44,550 bases of DNA from Clostridium sp. (GTDB lineage Bacteria > Bacillota > Clostridia > Clostridiales > Clostridiaceae). Each line of letters begins with the position of its first letter. Positions within the stretch are counted from its first letter, which is position 1. Location of the stretch: NCBI GenBank assembly GCA_028692255.1, contig JAQUXS010000014.1:1-44550 (forward strand). Reading direction: 5' to 3'. The translations under genes and the position numbers were made by a program. Shown here piece by piece: positions 23,039 to 32,477 of this stretch. The notes under the pieces are model-generated. The model did no database searches and had not been told where the DNA came from. It saw nothing but the letters and a program-made list of their open reading frames with translations.

Positions 23039-25775
23039 CCTTATCATCTCCTATAAAATCATATCCATTCTCCATTATACTTCCCTCTGGAATGTTGAAT
23101 CTAAAAACAGCTCCCCTGTCTTTTCTATTAAAAGCTGATATTTTACCTCCATGGGCTTCAACAATGGATTTACAAATAGCAAGACCTAATCCTACTCCTC
23201 GCCTTGAGTCTGATATTTTACTTCCATCCGTAAAAAATCTTTCAAATATATTAGGCAATATTTTACTTGATATTCCTGTCCCATTATCAATAACTTCAAA
23301 TATAACATCTTTATTTTTCTCATAAACCTTAACAATTATCTCTGAATGTTTTGGTGAATGTTTTACTGCATTATCAATTAAATTTATCAATACTTGTTCT
23401 ATAAGCCTAGCATCCATAGGAACTAATATAAAGTTATCTGGAATGTCCACTTTTATTTTACAATCTTTAAACTGTTTTGAACTTCTTTGCACCGCTTCAT
23501 ATACTACTTCCTCAGCAGCTTCAATATTTTTTACAAGTTCCATTTTTCCTTCATCAAATCTAGTCATACTTAACAAGTTTTCAACAAGTCTAATTAGCCA
23601 TTCTGTATCATCATAAACTCCCTTAAGAAGATTAGTTTCAACTTCTTTTGAAATACTCTTATCGTTTTCTAAAATTGTACTTATAGATCCCTTAATGCCT
23701 GCTAATGGGCTTCTCAAATCATGAGAAATAGATCTTAGCAACGTACTTCTAAGTCTTTCTCTTTCAATTTCAATTTTTGAACTCTCCTGATTTTTTGAAA
23801 ATATTTCTCTTTCGATAGCTATTGCCATTTGACTTGCAACTGTTTCAAAAATAAATTTATGTTTTGGTAAAAGCTTACCCTTTATGCAAGATGCGCCTAT
23901 AACCCCAAGAATATTTTTCTGCCCCTTTATAGGCATATAATAACCTTTAGCTCCATAAAATGTATTTGTTCCTGCACCAGACTCTTTTTTATTAATAAAT
24001 GTCCACTGAGCAGCTGCCTGTTCTTCCTTATTTAAAATATTATTGTCTATTTTACCTTCCTTGCTATTATATACGAATGGTGATAGCATTTTCCCATCTT
24101 CCCATATATAGCACACTACAGTTCTATTTAAAAGTCTTGAAATATATTTTATTCCTTCAGCCACAACATCTGCAATGCTATTTGCACTAAGTAGTTTTCT
24201 GCTTATTCTATACAGAGTTTGTGTACGGTTTTCCCTTTCTGAAGACTCTTTAGCTTCAATTTGAACTCTATTAGTAAGTGTACCTATTATAAGTGCAACT
24301 GTAATCATTATAGGGAAAGTAGCCCAGTAACTTTTATCATAAAATTCAAAAGAATACTTGGGCTTTGTGAATAAATAATTAAAAGCTAAAACTGATACAA
24401 TTGATGACATTATCCCTACTATATAACCCGTAGTTATCATATACACTATTATTACACCTAAAATATACACCATTATCATATTTACATCTGAAAAATGGAA
24501 TATATCAAAAAATTTAGATATAAATGTACTAATACACATTATTATAATAGCTTTAATTATATCTTGAAGGGATATTGAGAACTTCCCATGAATTTTTGAT
24601 TTTAAATTAAACTTTCTGTTTTCATCTTGAGCACTAGGTACAACATATACATCAATATAACTATTTGAGTTCATTAATTTATCTACAACATCTCTAGCAT
24701 AAAAATGAACTATTTTACTTGTTACTCTACTATTTTTACCAATAATAATTTTAGTTATATTTCTGAATTCAGCATACTCGATTATTTCTTCAGCTAAATC
24801 ATCCCCATATACTGTAGCCACCTCTCCACCAAGCTGCTCAGCTAAATTAAGATATGAACTTAATCTATCCTTATCACTATTCTTCAAATTTTGAAATTTT
24901 GTTGTCTCTATATATAATACTATCCATTTTGTATGAAAAGCTTCTGCAAATCTTGCTGCAGTTCTAATAACTCTAAGGGAAGATGGGGATGAACTTATAC
25001 ATGCAAGTATTTGGTCTGAAGTAGGCATAACGGTTATTTGCCCCTTTGATAACCTCTCAGTTTCTATTTCGTTGCTTACCCTGTCTGCTGTCCTTCTCAA
25101 TGCTATTTCCCTCAAAGCATAGAGATTATTTTTTGTAAAGAAGTGTCCAAATGCCTTTTTAGTCTGTTCCTTACTGTATATTTTCCCTTCACTAAAACGC
25201 TTTAGAAGTTCTTCTGGTTCAATATCTATAAGTTCCACTTTATCTGCATCATCAAATACTTTATCAGGTATTGTCTCCCTTACAGTAATGTTTGTTATGC
25301 TGGCAACCACATCATTTAAACTCTCAATGTGCTGAACATTTAAAGTAGTGTATACGTCAATTCCCTTATTTAATAGTTCTTCTATATCCTGCCATCTTTT
25401 TTTATACCTTTGACCATTAGCATTTGTGTGTGCAAGTTCATCTACTAATATAATCTCTGGTCTTCTCTTTAATGCCTCATCTAGATCAAACTCTTTAAAA
25501 GTAATTCCCTTATACTGAATTTGCTTTAAAGCTATTGAGTCAATTCCTCTTAGAAGTGATGTTGTTTCCGGTCTCATATGAGGTTCAATATATCCAATAA
25601 CAACATCCTTTTTACTTTCTTTTAAATCATGTGCTTCTCGCAGCATCGTATATGTCTTTCCAACACCTGCTGAATATCCAAAAAATATTTTTAATTTTCC
25701 TTTGCCCTTTTTATATTCAAGCCTGTTAGCTTCACTTAAAAGAATATTAGGATCTGGACGAGCATCTACATTCAT
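23028..25775 (-). CDS. kdpD: KdpD sensor histidine kinase
   Basis: A 915-aa full-length KdpD that senses K+ limitation or turgor and phosphorylates KdpE. The N-terminal KdpD domain has a Walker A-like motif GYSAGVGKT (33-41) and EIILVDELAHTN. A Usp-like domain follows (about 250-375). Four closely spaced membrane helices lie at about 400-505, then a GAF-like domain, the H-box SISHDLRSPLAG (about 680), the N-box NLIDNAVKHSP, and the G-boxes VIDNGTGI and RRGVGLGLAI. It sits 39 bp after kdpC in the same transcript. AGGGGG lies upstream of the ATG. Confidence 0.96.
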   Translation of the reverse strand: MNVDARPDPNILLSEANRLEYKKGKGKLKIFFGYSAGVGKTYTMLREAHDLKESKKDVVIGYIEPHMRPETTSLLRGIDSIALKQIQYKGITFKEFDLDEALKRRPEIILVDELAHTNANGQRYKKRWQDIEELLNKGIDVYTTLNVQHIESLNDVVASITNITVRETIPDKVFDDADKVELIDIEPEELLKRFSEGKIYSKEQTKKAFGHFFTKNNLYALREIALRRTADRVSNEIETERLSKGQITVMPTSDQILACISSSPSSLRVIRTAARFAEAFHTKWIVLYIETTKFQNLKNSDKDRLSSYLNLAEQLGGEVATVYGDDLAEEIIEYAEFRNITKIIIGKNSRVTSKIVHFYARDVVDKLMNSNSYIDVYVVPSAQDENRKFNLKSKIHGKFSISLQDIIKAIIIMCISTFISKFFDIFHFSDVNMIMVYILGVIIVYMITTGYIVGIMSSIVSVLAFNYLFTKPKYSFEFYDKSYWATFPIMITVALIIGTLTNRVQIEAKESSERENRTQTLYRISRKLLSANSIADVVAEGIKYISRLLNRTVVCYIWEDGKMLSPFVYNSKEGKIDNNILNKEEQAAAQWTFINKKESGAGTNTFYGAKGYYMPIKGQKNILGVIGASCIKGKLLPKHKFIFETVASQMAIAIEREIFSKNQESSKIEIERERLRSTLLRSISHDLRSPLAGIKGSISTILENDKSISKEVETNLLKGVYDDTEWLIRLVENLLSMTRFDEGKMELVKNIEAAEEVVYEAVQRSSKQFKDCKIKVDIPDNFILVPMDARLIEQVLINLIDNAVKHSPKHSEIIVKVYEKNKDVIFEVIDNGTGISSKILPNIFERFFTDGSKISDSRRGVGLGLAICKSIVEAHGGKISAFNRKDRGAVFRFNIPEGSIMENGYDFIGDDKDGE

Positions 25776-25814
25776 TTGATTTATCCCCCTGAAATTATAT
25801 GCTTAATTTTATTC

Positions 25815-26447
25815 TTATTTCACATTCAATTTTAACATATTTGCGATTTCTAAGTTTAATTTTAAGACATTTACTCTAGGTTCTCCAAACATTTCCAATG
25901 TTTTACCTTCAGTATATTCATTCACCATTTTCTGCAGTGTTTTTTCACTTATTCCTGTAGCTTTTGAAACTGCTGGGATTTGAATTTTAGCACCTTGAGG
26001 GCTAACATCAGGATCAAGTCCTGATGCAGAACTAGTCAATAAATCTGTTGGTATATCTGATTTTTTTACTCCTGGATGAGTTTTTAAAAAATCTGCTATA
26101 TCATTTTTCACTCTATCCTTTAATGCTGAACTTGAAGGTCCTAAATTTTGTGAGCCAGAACCAACCCCGCTATATGCAACTTTGCCATTTTTATCTGGCT
26201 TCGTATCTTTAGCAGTATAGGTATTATAATTAATAGAAGAAACTCTCCCCCTAAAAAATCTTGGATCCGTAAAATTTTGTCCAAGTAGAGATGAGCCAAC
26301 AGCCTTGCCTTTATATAAAATCATACTACCATTTGCCTTATCTTTAAAAAATACTCCTCCAATTCCAGTAATGGCAATTGGATATATTATTCCACACAAT
26401 ACTATAGTTATAATGCTTAACATAAGTCCAGTTCTAAATGTCTTCAT
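25815..26447 (-). CDS. kdpC: K+-transporting ATPase subunit KdpC
   Basis: A 210-aa single-pass subunit that stabilises the KdpFABC complex and aids ATP binding by KdpB. The membrane anchor is at about residues 7-28 ([19 protein letters not shown]). [18 protein letters not shown] and [21 protein letters not shown] precede the hallmark [17 protein letters not shown], with the C-terminal [12 protein letters not shown]. It follows kdpB by 19 bp. AGGAG precedes the ATG. Confidence 0.96.
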   Translation of the reverse strand: MKTFRTGLMLSIITIVLCGIIYPIAITGIGGVFFKDKANGSMILYKGKAVGSSLLGQNFTDPRFFRGRVSSINYNTYTAKDTKPDKNGKVAYSGVGSGSQNLGPSSSALKDRVKNDIADFLKTHPGVKKSDIPTDLLTSSASGLDPDVSPQGAKIQIPAVSKATGISEKTLQKMVNEYTEGKTLEMFGEPRVNVLKLNLEIANMLKLNVK

Positions 26448-26466
26448 TTAAATCACTCCTTTTTCA

Positions 26467-28530
26467 TTAGCCTAAATTTAACATTCTAACTAATGGTGTA
26501 ATAATTAAATCGATAATTTTAATTCCTATAAAAGGTACTATCATACCTCCAACTCCGAATACAAGCATATTTCTTAAAAGTAACATTTCTGATTTCATTG
26601 GCTTATATTTAACACCCTTCATTGCAATTGGTATTAAAAGTGGTATTATTATAGCGTTAAATATAAGTGCTGATAAAATAGCGCTATATGGAGTTGAAAG
26701 TCCCATTACATTTAGAATCTGCATTTTAGGTATAGCTATAGTAAATATAGCTGGTATTATAGCAAAGTATTTTGCTACGTCATTTGCAATACTAAAAGTT
26801 GTAAGTGCTCCTCTAGTTATTAGAAGCTGTTTACCTATCTCAACAATCTCTAATATCTTTGTAGGATCTGAATCCAGATCTACCATATTAGCTGCTTCTT
26901 TTGCTGCTGTAGTTCCACTGTTCATTGCAAGTCCAACGTCAGCTTTAGCAAGCGCTGGTGCATCATTAGTGCCATCTCCAGTCATTGCTACAAGTTTTCC
27001 TTCCTCTTGCTCATCCGTTATTGCCTTAATCTTATCTTCTGGTCTGCATTCTGCAATAAACTCATCTACTCCTGCTTCTTTTGCAATTGTTGCTGCAGTT
27101 AATGGATTGTCTCCTGTACACATTACTGTTTTTATTCCTATTTCTCTAAGTCTTTGGAATCTTTCTACAAGTCCAGGCTTTACAGTATCCTTTAAATATA
27201 TAACTCCATATATTTTATTGCCTACACACAATGTAAGAGGTGTCCCTCCAAGCTTTGCAACTCTATTTACTGCTTCTTCAAGATCACTTGGTATATCTCC
27301 TCCAAGTTCTTTAACCATATTTTTTATAGAATCACTTGCACCTTTTCTTATCTTTGTCCCATCTTTAAGATCTATTCCACTCATTCTTGTTTGTGCAGTA
27401 AACTCAATAAAGTTGCACTGTTCATATTCGTCTTTATTAAACTCCTGACCTGACTTTCTTCCAAGTTCTACAATTGACTTTCCTTCTGGCGTATCATCCT
27501 TTAAAGAAGAAATAACAGAATATTTTACAAGTTCCTTTAAATCTATATTTTCCACTGGTATAAATTCTGCTGCAAGTCTATTTCCAAAAGTTATAGTTCC
27601 TGTCTTATCAAGTATCATTGTGTCTACATCACCACATGCTTCTACTGCTTTACCAGACATAGCTATTACATTAAATCTTGTAACCCTGTCCATTCCTGCA
27701 ATACCAATAGCTGAGAGAAGTCCTCCTATTGTAGTTGGAATGAGACATACTAAAAGAGCTATTAAAGTTGACATTTGAATTTTAACTCCTGAATAAACTG
27801 CCATTGGATATAGTGTTACTATTACAATTAGAAATATCAACGTTAAACTTACAAGGAGTGTGTTAAGTGCTATTTCATTTGGAGTTTTCTGCCTGGAAGC
27901 TCCTTCAACAAGTGCAATCATCTTATCTAAGAAGGATTCTCCTGGTGTTACAGTAACTTCAACCTTTATCCAGTCACTTACAACCTTTGTTCCTCCAGTT
28001 ACAGATGCAAAATCGCCCCCTGCTTCTTTCATAACAGGTGCAGATTCACCTGTTATAGCAGATTCATCTATTGAAGCAATACCTTCAATTATTTCTCCAT
28101 CATTTGGAATTATATCTCCATTTTCAACTAAAACTATATCTCCTTTTTTTATTTCATTTGAACTTACTATTTTAATATTGCCATTTTCATCTAAAAGCTT
28201 TGCCTTAGTATCTTTACGAGTTTTCTTTAAACTCTCTGCTTGTGCCTTTCCACGTCCTTCTGCAACAGCTTCTGCAAAATTTGCAAATAGCACTGTTATA
28301 AATAATATTAAAGCTACAACAAAGTTATATATTCTTAAATTATTCCCTTTATCTCCAAATAAACTAGGGAAAATTGTAAGAAGTATTGATACAAAGAATC
28401 CTATTTCAACTACAAACATAACAGGATTTTTTATCATATATTTTGGACTTAATTTTTTTAAAGCTTCAATAACAGCTTCTCCAGCTATTTCCTTAGTAAT
28501 AAATTTAGATTTTCCTTCTTTACTGCTCAT
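26467..28530 (-). CDS. kdpB: K+-transporting ATPase subunit KdpB (P-type ATPase)
   Basis: A 687-aa catalytic subunit of the high-affinity K+ pump. The actuator motif TGES (AITGESAPV), the phosphorylation site [12 protein letters not shown], the nucleotide-binding-domain KGAS (IRKGASDSI) and the hinge [19 protein letters not shown] are all present, with seven membrane segments. I start at ATG 28530, 8 nt after GGAAGGAG; the frame runs on to a TTG at 28548 with no better site. It is 34 bp downstream of kdpA. Confidence 0.97.
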   Translation of the reverse strand: MSSKEGKSKFITKEIAGEAVIEALKKLSPKYMIKNPVMFVVEIGFFVSILLTIFPSLFGDKGNNLRIYNFVVALILFITVLFANFAEAVAEGRGKAQAESLKKTRKDTKAKLLDENGNIKIVSSNEIKKGDIVLVENGDIIPNDGEIIEGIASIDESAITGESAPVMKEAGGDFASVTGGTKVVSDWIKVEVTVTPGESFLDKMIALVEGASRQKTPNEIALNTLLVSLTLIFLIVIVTLYPMAVYSGVKIQMSTLIALLVCLIPTTIGGLLSAIGIAGMDRVTRFNVIAMSGKAVEACGDVDTMILDKTGTITFGNRLAAEFIPVENIDLKELVKYSVISSLKDDTPEGKSIVELGRKSGQEFNKDEYEQCNFIEFTAQTRMSGIDLKDGTKIRKGASDSIKNMVKELGGDIPSDLEEAVNRVAKLGGTPLTLCVGNKIYGVIYLKDTVKPGLVERFQRLREIGIKTVMCTGDNPLTAATIAKEAGVDEFIAECRPEDKIKAITDEQEEGKLVAMTGDGTNDAPALAKADVGLAMNSGTTAAKEAANMVDLDSDPTKILEIVEIGKQLLITRGALTTFSIANDVAKYFAIIPAIFTIAIPKMQILNVMGLSTPYSAILSALIFNAIIIPLLIPIAMKGVKYKPMKSEMLLLRNMLVFGVGGMIVPFIGIKIIDLIITPLVRMLNLG

Positions 28531-28564
28531 AATTTTATCTCCTTCCAAAACTCATTATAGCCTT

Positions 28565-30244
28565 CTAATTCATAAGAGTAAGATGTTCTGCAATTGGTCC
28601 AAGTGCTATGGCAGGTAAAAATGTCAACGCACCAATTATTATTACAATAGCTATTAATATTGCAGTAAACATACTATTATCTGTTTTAAATGTTCCTACA
28701 CTTTCTGGTATAGCTTTTTTAGCTGAAAGAGATCCTGCTACAGCCATTAAAATTATCATAGACATATATCTTCCAAAGAACATTACTATTCCCGAAGTTG
28801 TATTCCAAAATACAGTGTCAGTACCTAGTCCTTGGAAACTAGATCCATTATTGGCCGCTGAAGTTGTATATTGATATATTATTTCCGATAGTCCATGGAA
28901 GCCTGAATTTCCTATCGCTCCTATTCCTTGAGGAACAACAAAAGCTAATGCAGAAAACGTAAGTATTAAAAATGGGTGAATTATTATAGCCAGTGCTACT
29001 AACTTCATCTCTTTGGCTTCAATTTTCTTTGATAAAAACTCTGGAGTTCTTCCAACCATAAGTCCAGCTATGAATACAGTTAAAATAGCATACATAATCA
29101 TATTCATAAATCCAACGCCTTTTCCTCCAAATATACAATTGAGCATCATATTGAACATTAATACCGCTCCACCTAAAGGAGTAAAAGAATCATGCATACT
29201 GTTTACTGCGCCAGTAGCTGTTGCCGTTGTAGTAGTTGCAAATAGCGATGACAGTGGAACCCCAAATCTAAGTTCCTTCCCTTCCATATTTCCCATGCTC
29301 TGACTTAAGCCAAGCTTAGCAAGTGCTGGATTTCCTGCCATTTCAGCTTTATAACAAACTATAAGCCCTACTAAAAGCAAAATACCCATTGCTGCAAATA
29401 TTGCTCTTGCCTGTTTTTTATTTTTAAGCATATATCCATAACATACTACAGTTCCACCAACAAGAAGTAAGAAAGCTAAATTTTCTACTACATTTGTAAA
29501 TGGTGTTGGGTTTTCAAAAGGATGTGCTGAATTGGCTCCAAAAAAGCCTCCTCCATTTGTACCTAAAAGCTTTATTGATTCAAGACTTGCTACTGGACCT
29601 AGTGGAATGTCTTGAAGTTTTCCCTCTATTGTAGTCACAGTTGTATTTCCTGCAAAAGTCTGTGGAACCCCTTGTGCAACAAAAAATATTGATAGTACTA
29701 TTGAAGCTGGTAATAATATTCTTGTTATTATTCTCACATAATCTTTATAATAATTTCCTAAAGTTTTTTTACCTGCAAGTCCTCTCATAAATGCTAGGGC
29801 AACTGCAAGTCCTGTAGCTGCTGCAAGGAACATAAACGAAGTAATAACAGCCATTTGACTAAAATATGACAAGCCCGATTCACCACTGTAATTTTGAAGG
29901 TTTGTATTAGTTAAAAAACTTATTACCGTATTAAAAGTTAAATCCTGAGGCATGTTACCTATATTATTTGGATTTAATATGTGGATAAACCCCTGTATTC
30001 TTAAAACCAAATACGCTATAAAAAGTATGACTGCATTGCTTGAAATCAATGCTATTAAATATTTCTTCCAGTTCATTTCTTCATCTTTTATACCCGCTAT
30101 TTTGTATATAAAATTATCTATTTTATTAGCAACAGGATCTATAAAAGTTTTTTTCCTCTCTGACACCTTATAAATATACTTTCCTATGGGAATACTTAAC
30201 AATACAAAAACAATTAATATAATTGCAATTCCTAATATATCCAT
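28565..30244 (-). CDS. kdpA: K+-transporting ATPase subunit KdpA
   Basis: A 559-aa K+-selective channel-like subunit related to Trk/Ktr transporters. Four selectivity-filter repeats are recognisable, including LGTNGGGFFGANSAHPFENP and TSAANNGSSFQGL. HDSFTPLGGAVLMFNMMLNCIFGG and LMVGRTPEFLSKKIE are also typical. About ten membrane segments are predicted. GGAGG lies 9 nt before the ATG. It follows kdpF by 19 bp. Confidence 0.97.
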   Translation of the reverse strand: MDILGIAIILIVFVLLSIPIGKYIYKVSERKKTFIDPVANKIDNFIYKIAGIKDEEMNWKKYLIALISSNAVILFIAYLVLRIQGFIHILNPNNIGNMPQDLTFNTVISFLTNTNLQNYSGESGLSYFSQMAVITSFMFLAAATGLAVALAFMRGLAGKKTLGNYYKDYVRIITRILLPASIVLSIFFVAQGVPQTFAGNTTVTTIEGKLQDIPLGPVASLESIKLLGTNGGGFFGANSAHPFENPTPFTNVVENLAFLLLVGGTVVCYGYMLKNKKQARAIFAAMGILLLVGLIVCYKAEMAGNPALAKLGLSQSMGNMEGKELRFGVPLSSLFATTTTATATGAVNSMHDSFTPLGGAVLMFNMMLNCIFGGKGVGFMNMIMYAILTVFIAGLMVGRTPEFLSKKIEAKEMKLVALAIIIHPFLILTFSALAFVVPQGIGAIGNSGFHGLSEIIYQYTTSAANNGSSFQGLGTDTVFWNTTSGIVMFFGRYMSMIILMAVAGSLSAKKAIPESVGTFKTDNSMFTAILIAIVIIIGALTFLPAIALGPIAEHLTLMN

Positions 30245-30263
30245 CTAAATAACCTCCATACCT

Positions 30264-30341
30264 TTAAAATTTTTCAGGATTAAACAATGCATATCCTAAA
30301 TATCCAAACATTAATATTACAATAATCCCTAGTAAAATCAT
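30264..30341 (-). CDS. kdpF: K+-transporting ATPase subunit KdpF
   Basis: A 25-aa single-helix peptide, too short for most gene callers. It begins MILLGIIVILMFGYLGYA and ends FNPEKF, the KdpF pattern of one hydrophobic helix followed by a short PE(K/R)F-like tail. GGAAGG is 6 nt upstream of the ATG at 30341. It lies between the 31-aa peptide gene and kdpA, its standard position. KdpF stabilises the KdpFABC complex in the membrane. Confidence 0.9.
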   Translation of the reverse strand: MILLGIIVILMFGYLGYALFNPEKF

Positions 30342-30361
30342 TTTTATCCTTCCTTTCAAGA

Positions 30362-30457
30362 TTAATTTTTGTTAATCTGTTTTTCACACCAATCTGTAAA
30401 GTACTTAATTAATAAGAAACCTACTATAAATGAAACAATGTAAATAACATCTAACAT
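30362..30457 (-). CDS. 31-aa kdp-leading membrane peptide
   Basis: The first reading frame of the kdp transcript encodes a peptide starting MLDVIYIVSFIVGFLLI, a single membrane helix, then KYFTDWCEKQ with a lone Cys and a charged tail. TAGGAGG lies about 7 nt before the ATG at 30457, a stronger site than that of kdpF. It ends 20 bp before kdpF. Similar roughly 30-aa peptides with a (Y/F)xxxC(D/E) tail precede kdpF in other bacteria, as I recall, but they have no established role. It might be an additional small subunit or a leader peptide. Confidence 0.68.
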   Translation of the reverse strand: MLDVIYIVSFIVGFLLIKYFTDWCEKQINKN

Positions 30458-30508
30458 ATCTCTTCCTCCTACATCTAATTTTCTTATTTCAAATATTAAC
30501 ATTTTGTG

Positions 30509-30559
30509 TATAAAGATTGTGCAAAGATTTACCCCTACATATAAAGATTGTATAAAGAT
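30509..30559 (-). promoter_or_regulatory. four-unit direct repeat upstream of kdp, likely KdpE site
   Basis: On the plus strand TATAAAGAT occurs at 30509, 30540 and 30551, and TGCAAAGAT at 30520. The units form two pairs, each with an 11-bp period. OmpR-family regulators bind tandem half-sites one helical turn apart, and known KdpE sites are T-rich direct repeats. The block lies 52-102 bp before the first kdp start codon. A possible -10 (TTAATA or TAATAT) falls just downstream at about 30490-30497. Confidence 0.65.
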
Positions 30560-30632
30560 TTTTAATATACAAAAGAAAACACTAATTGAGATTATTGATT
30601 ATATCTATATTGAAATGAAAAATTTCATAGCC

Positions 30633-30674
30633 AAAAAGTCCCTTGCACCTTTTAATTGGTGTAAGGGACTTTTT
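30633..30674. terminator. long-stem terminator between the DUF6711-like gene and kdp promoter
   Basis: AAAAAGTCCCTTGCACC (30633-30649) and GGTGTAAGGGACTTTTT (30658-30674) form a 17-bp stem with one G-T pair. In the minus direction it ends the 30711-31061 transcript before the kdp promoter. Confidence 0.85.
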
Positions 30675-30710
30675 ATTTTTTTATCTTTTCTAACACTAAG
30701 TTTCTAAACT

Positions 30711-31061
30711 CTATATTTCTATTAAATCCATTTTTAATCCAAGCCACATGTTACTAACGAAATCAAATTTTGGGGTATTTCTATCTCCAGCATAAAAATT
30801 TCTCACCTGATCACTACCTGAAATCGGATCAGTATATTGAACTGCTACTCCTGTGGGTGAAACAGCCAGCAATATTGCACTCATTTCACTGCTTGTCATT
30901 GGGCCCCATTCACATTGTATTTTTCTCATTTGCTTTAATCTATCCCTCATAATAACCCCTTGTTCATTTGTATTAATATTATCTCCATAAATATCAACAA
31001 AATCTACCTGAAAAGATTTTAAATTTGGAGTAACATCGATACCCACTATTGTAAAATTCAT
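30711..31061 (-). CDS. orphan phage-type protein (DUF6711-like)
   Basis: A 116-aa soluble protein without membrane segments. The succession MRDRLKQMRKIQCEWGPMTSSEMSAILLAV, then VQYTDPISGSDQVRNFYAGDR and a C-terminal WLGLKMDLIEI matches my recollection of DUF6711, small proteins found in siphophage tail modules. TAGGAGG precedes the ATG and a strong terminator follows, so it looks expressible. No other phage gene lies nearby. Either it is the last intact piece of a decayed prophage or a domesticated gene. The family name is from memory and needs a profile search. Confidence 0.55.
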   Translation of the reverse strand: MNFTIVGIDVTPNLKSFQVDFVDIYGDNINTNEQGVIMRDRLKQMRKIQCEWGPMTSSEMSAILLAVSPTGVAVQYTDPISGSDQVRNFYAGDRNTPKFDFVSNMWLGLKMDLIEI

Positions 31062-31451
31062 AATATCCTCCTAATTTACGACATGTTTATGCTAATTTAC
31101 TCTTTTAAAGTTAATTTTTAATTCAAGAACTGAAAATTTCTTATAAAAAATAGTGATTTTTTCAACGTTTCTAGTTAAACAACCAAAACACTAAAATCAC
31201 CAAATAGAACATTATTGTGTATAAAAGTCTGTGAACTGTTAAATTCACAGACTTTATTTATAGAAAAGGTACTAGTAGTGTTATAATCTAGAGCCAATAA
31301 TCTTTCTCACTTTTTAACCACTCTTTATTATACATTAATTTTAAATAAAATTCAAATAATATAGGTAGGCTATTAAAATCCAAATTTATGGTATATAATT
31401 AAATTAATGTCACTTTTTATATTTCAAATTAAATATTTAGGAGGAAAACTT
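31062..31451. other. 390-bp gap with two unexplained hairpins
   Basis: GTGATTTT (31153-31160) and AAAATCAC (31193-31200) enclose 32 nt, with T-runs following on the minus strand. AAGTCTGTGAA (31225-31235) and TTCACAGACTT (31244-31254) form a second, perfect terminator-like stem. Neither is next to the end of a visible gene. The right part (TATAAT at about 31392) is probably the promoter of the 31452 gene. Confidence 0.5.
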
Positions 31452-31718
31452 ATGATTTATTTTTGCAATTTATTAACCTTTATTATTTTTGCATTAATAG
31501 GAGTTACCATAGCTAAAACTCAAAAAAAATTAACTAATTACAATTGTCTCCTGCTATTTTTGACTATATTATCATTTTGGGTGGGAAAACACATTTTTTT
31601 ATTTAAATTTTTTAGTTTTCAAATTAACCTTTCTATTGCCTTATCATCACTATTCCTTGGAATTTTAATAAGAAATCTTACTATAAAATATTCTTTAAAT
31701 AAAAAATTCCTTAGATAA
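31452..31718 (+). CDS. small hydrophobic membrane protein of unknown function
   Basis: An 88-aa protein starting at ATG 31452 with AGGAGG 8 nt upstream; the frame extends back 15 codons without another site. Three membrane segments are likely (about residues 3-20, 30-50 and 58-75), separated by KTQKKLTNYNC and FKFF, with a basic tail (IKYSLNKKFLR). I recognise no family. It lies alone between the orphan phage-type gene and the tRNA-Trp fragment, in a region that looks recently acquired. Confidence 0.5.
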   Translation: MIYFCNLLTFIIFALIGVTIAKTQKKLTNYNCLLLFLTILSFWVGKHIFLFKFFSFQINLSIALSSLFLGILIRNLTIKYSLNKKFLR

Positions 31719-31943
31719 AATTGAAAAAGTACTATGATTAAAATGCAGAAATCTGCATTAAACACAATACTTTTATTTTATCACTATTTTTATTATTACA
31801 TATCCTAAAATCATACTCCCTATAACGGTCAAGCACCCAATGAACTTCAAGATATAAAGTAGAATACATTACACTAATGCAAAAGAACCCCCAAACAGAT
31901 TTAAACAATTTCGATAAAACATTGTTAGTTTCCAAAATACAGT
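31719..31943. other. gap without a supported gene
   Basis: A frame on the minus strand (31738-31935) has only a TTG start without a ribosome site, so I do not call it. It may be decayed coding sequence at the island edge. Confidence 0.35.
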
Positions 31944-32036
31944 TATGTTATTTGCATAAAAAAAGACTTTCCGAAAACTAGGAAAGCCTTATTCTTGCCA
32001 GGGGTACTAGAATTGGAACCTAGAACCAATGGTTTT
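31944..32036 (-). repeat. tRNA-Trp 3' fragment plus terminator, distal copy (att-like)
   Basis: Bases 31996-32036 match the 3' 41 nt of tRNA-Trp with four changes (TGCCA for TGGCA, AGAATTGG for AGGATTCG). The adjoining 31944-31995 repeats the tRNA's downstream TTATTTGCAT and AAGACTTTCC hairpin. The match stops exactly inside the anticodon loop (GGTTTT). The dhaM stop lies 30 bp away. Confidence 0.8.
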
Positions 32037-32065
32037 AAACACTACTAAAAACTTAAAAATATAAA

Positions 32066-32452
32066 TCAAGGCATTTTACCAAGCTGCATAGCTTTAAGCG
32101 CTTCCTTTATCTGATCTTTGCTTTTATTTAAACTGCTTTCTACTGCTGCTGCAACTGCACCCTCAGCAAACGCTGCATCTACAATTTCAACCTTACCATC
32201 TTCATATTCTGAAAATTCTATTGCCATCTGAGCATTCATATAGGCACTTCCTAAATCAAATAAGATTAGCACTCCATCTTCTGAATAAACTTCATTTATT
32301 GCACTGGTAATTTTAATTACATCTGTACCAAGTCTTCCATCTTCTGCGCCTCCTGCTGAAGCTATTTTAACATCTCCAGCCATTTGTAGTGCTAATTCTT
32401 TTATACCTTCAGCTATTTTTCTACTGTGCGATACTAAAACTATTCCAACCAT
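32066..32452 (-). CDS. dhaM: dihydroxyacetone kinase phosphotransferase subunit DhaM (EIIA-man type)
   Basis: A 128-aa PTS-type EIIA domain that passes phosphate from HPr to the ADP held by DhaL. The active His is H9 in GIVLVSHSRKIAEGI. KIASAGGAEDGRLGTDV and VLILFDLGSAYMNAQMAIE are conserved. It is the single-domain form; E. coli DhaM carries extra HPr and EI-like domains. I start at ATG 32452, with GGTGAG 7 nt upstream, rather than the GTG at 32464. Last gene of glpF-dhaK-dhaL-dhaM. Confidence 0.93.
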   Translation of the reverse strand: MVGIVLVSHSRKIAEGIKELALQMAGDVKIASAGGAEDGRLGTDVIKITSAINEVYSEDGVLILFDLGSAYMNAQMAIEFSEYEDGKVEIVDAAFAEGAVAAAVESSLNKSKDQIKEALKAMQLGKMP

Positions 32453-32477
32453 ATAGTTACTCACCTTCCCTTATAGC

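Noticed and set aside
26969-28618. Long open frames on the plus strand opposite kdpB and kdpA
   Set aside because: They are antisense shadows of strongly conserved P-type ATPase and KdpA coding sequence, a codon-usage effect.
31738-31935. 65-aa frame on the minus strand
   Set aside because: It begins at TTG without a ribosome site and has no recognisable pattern or conserved context.
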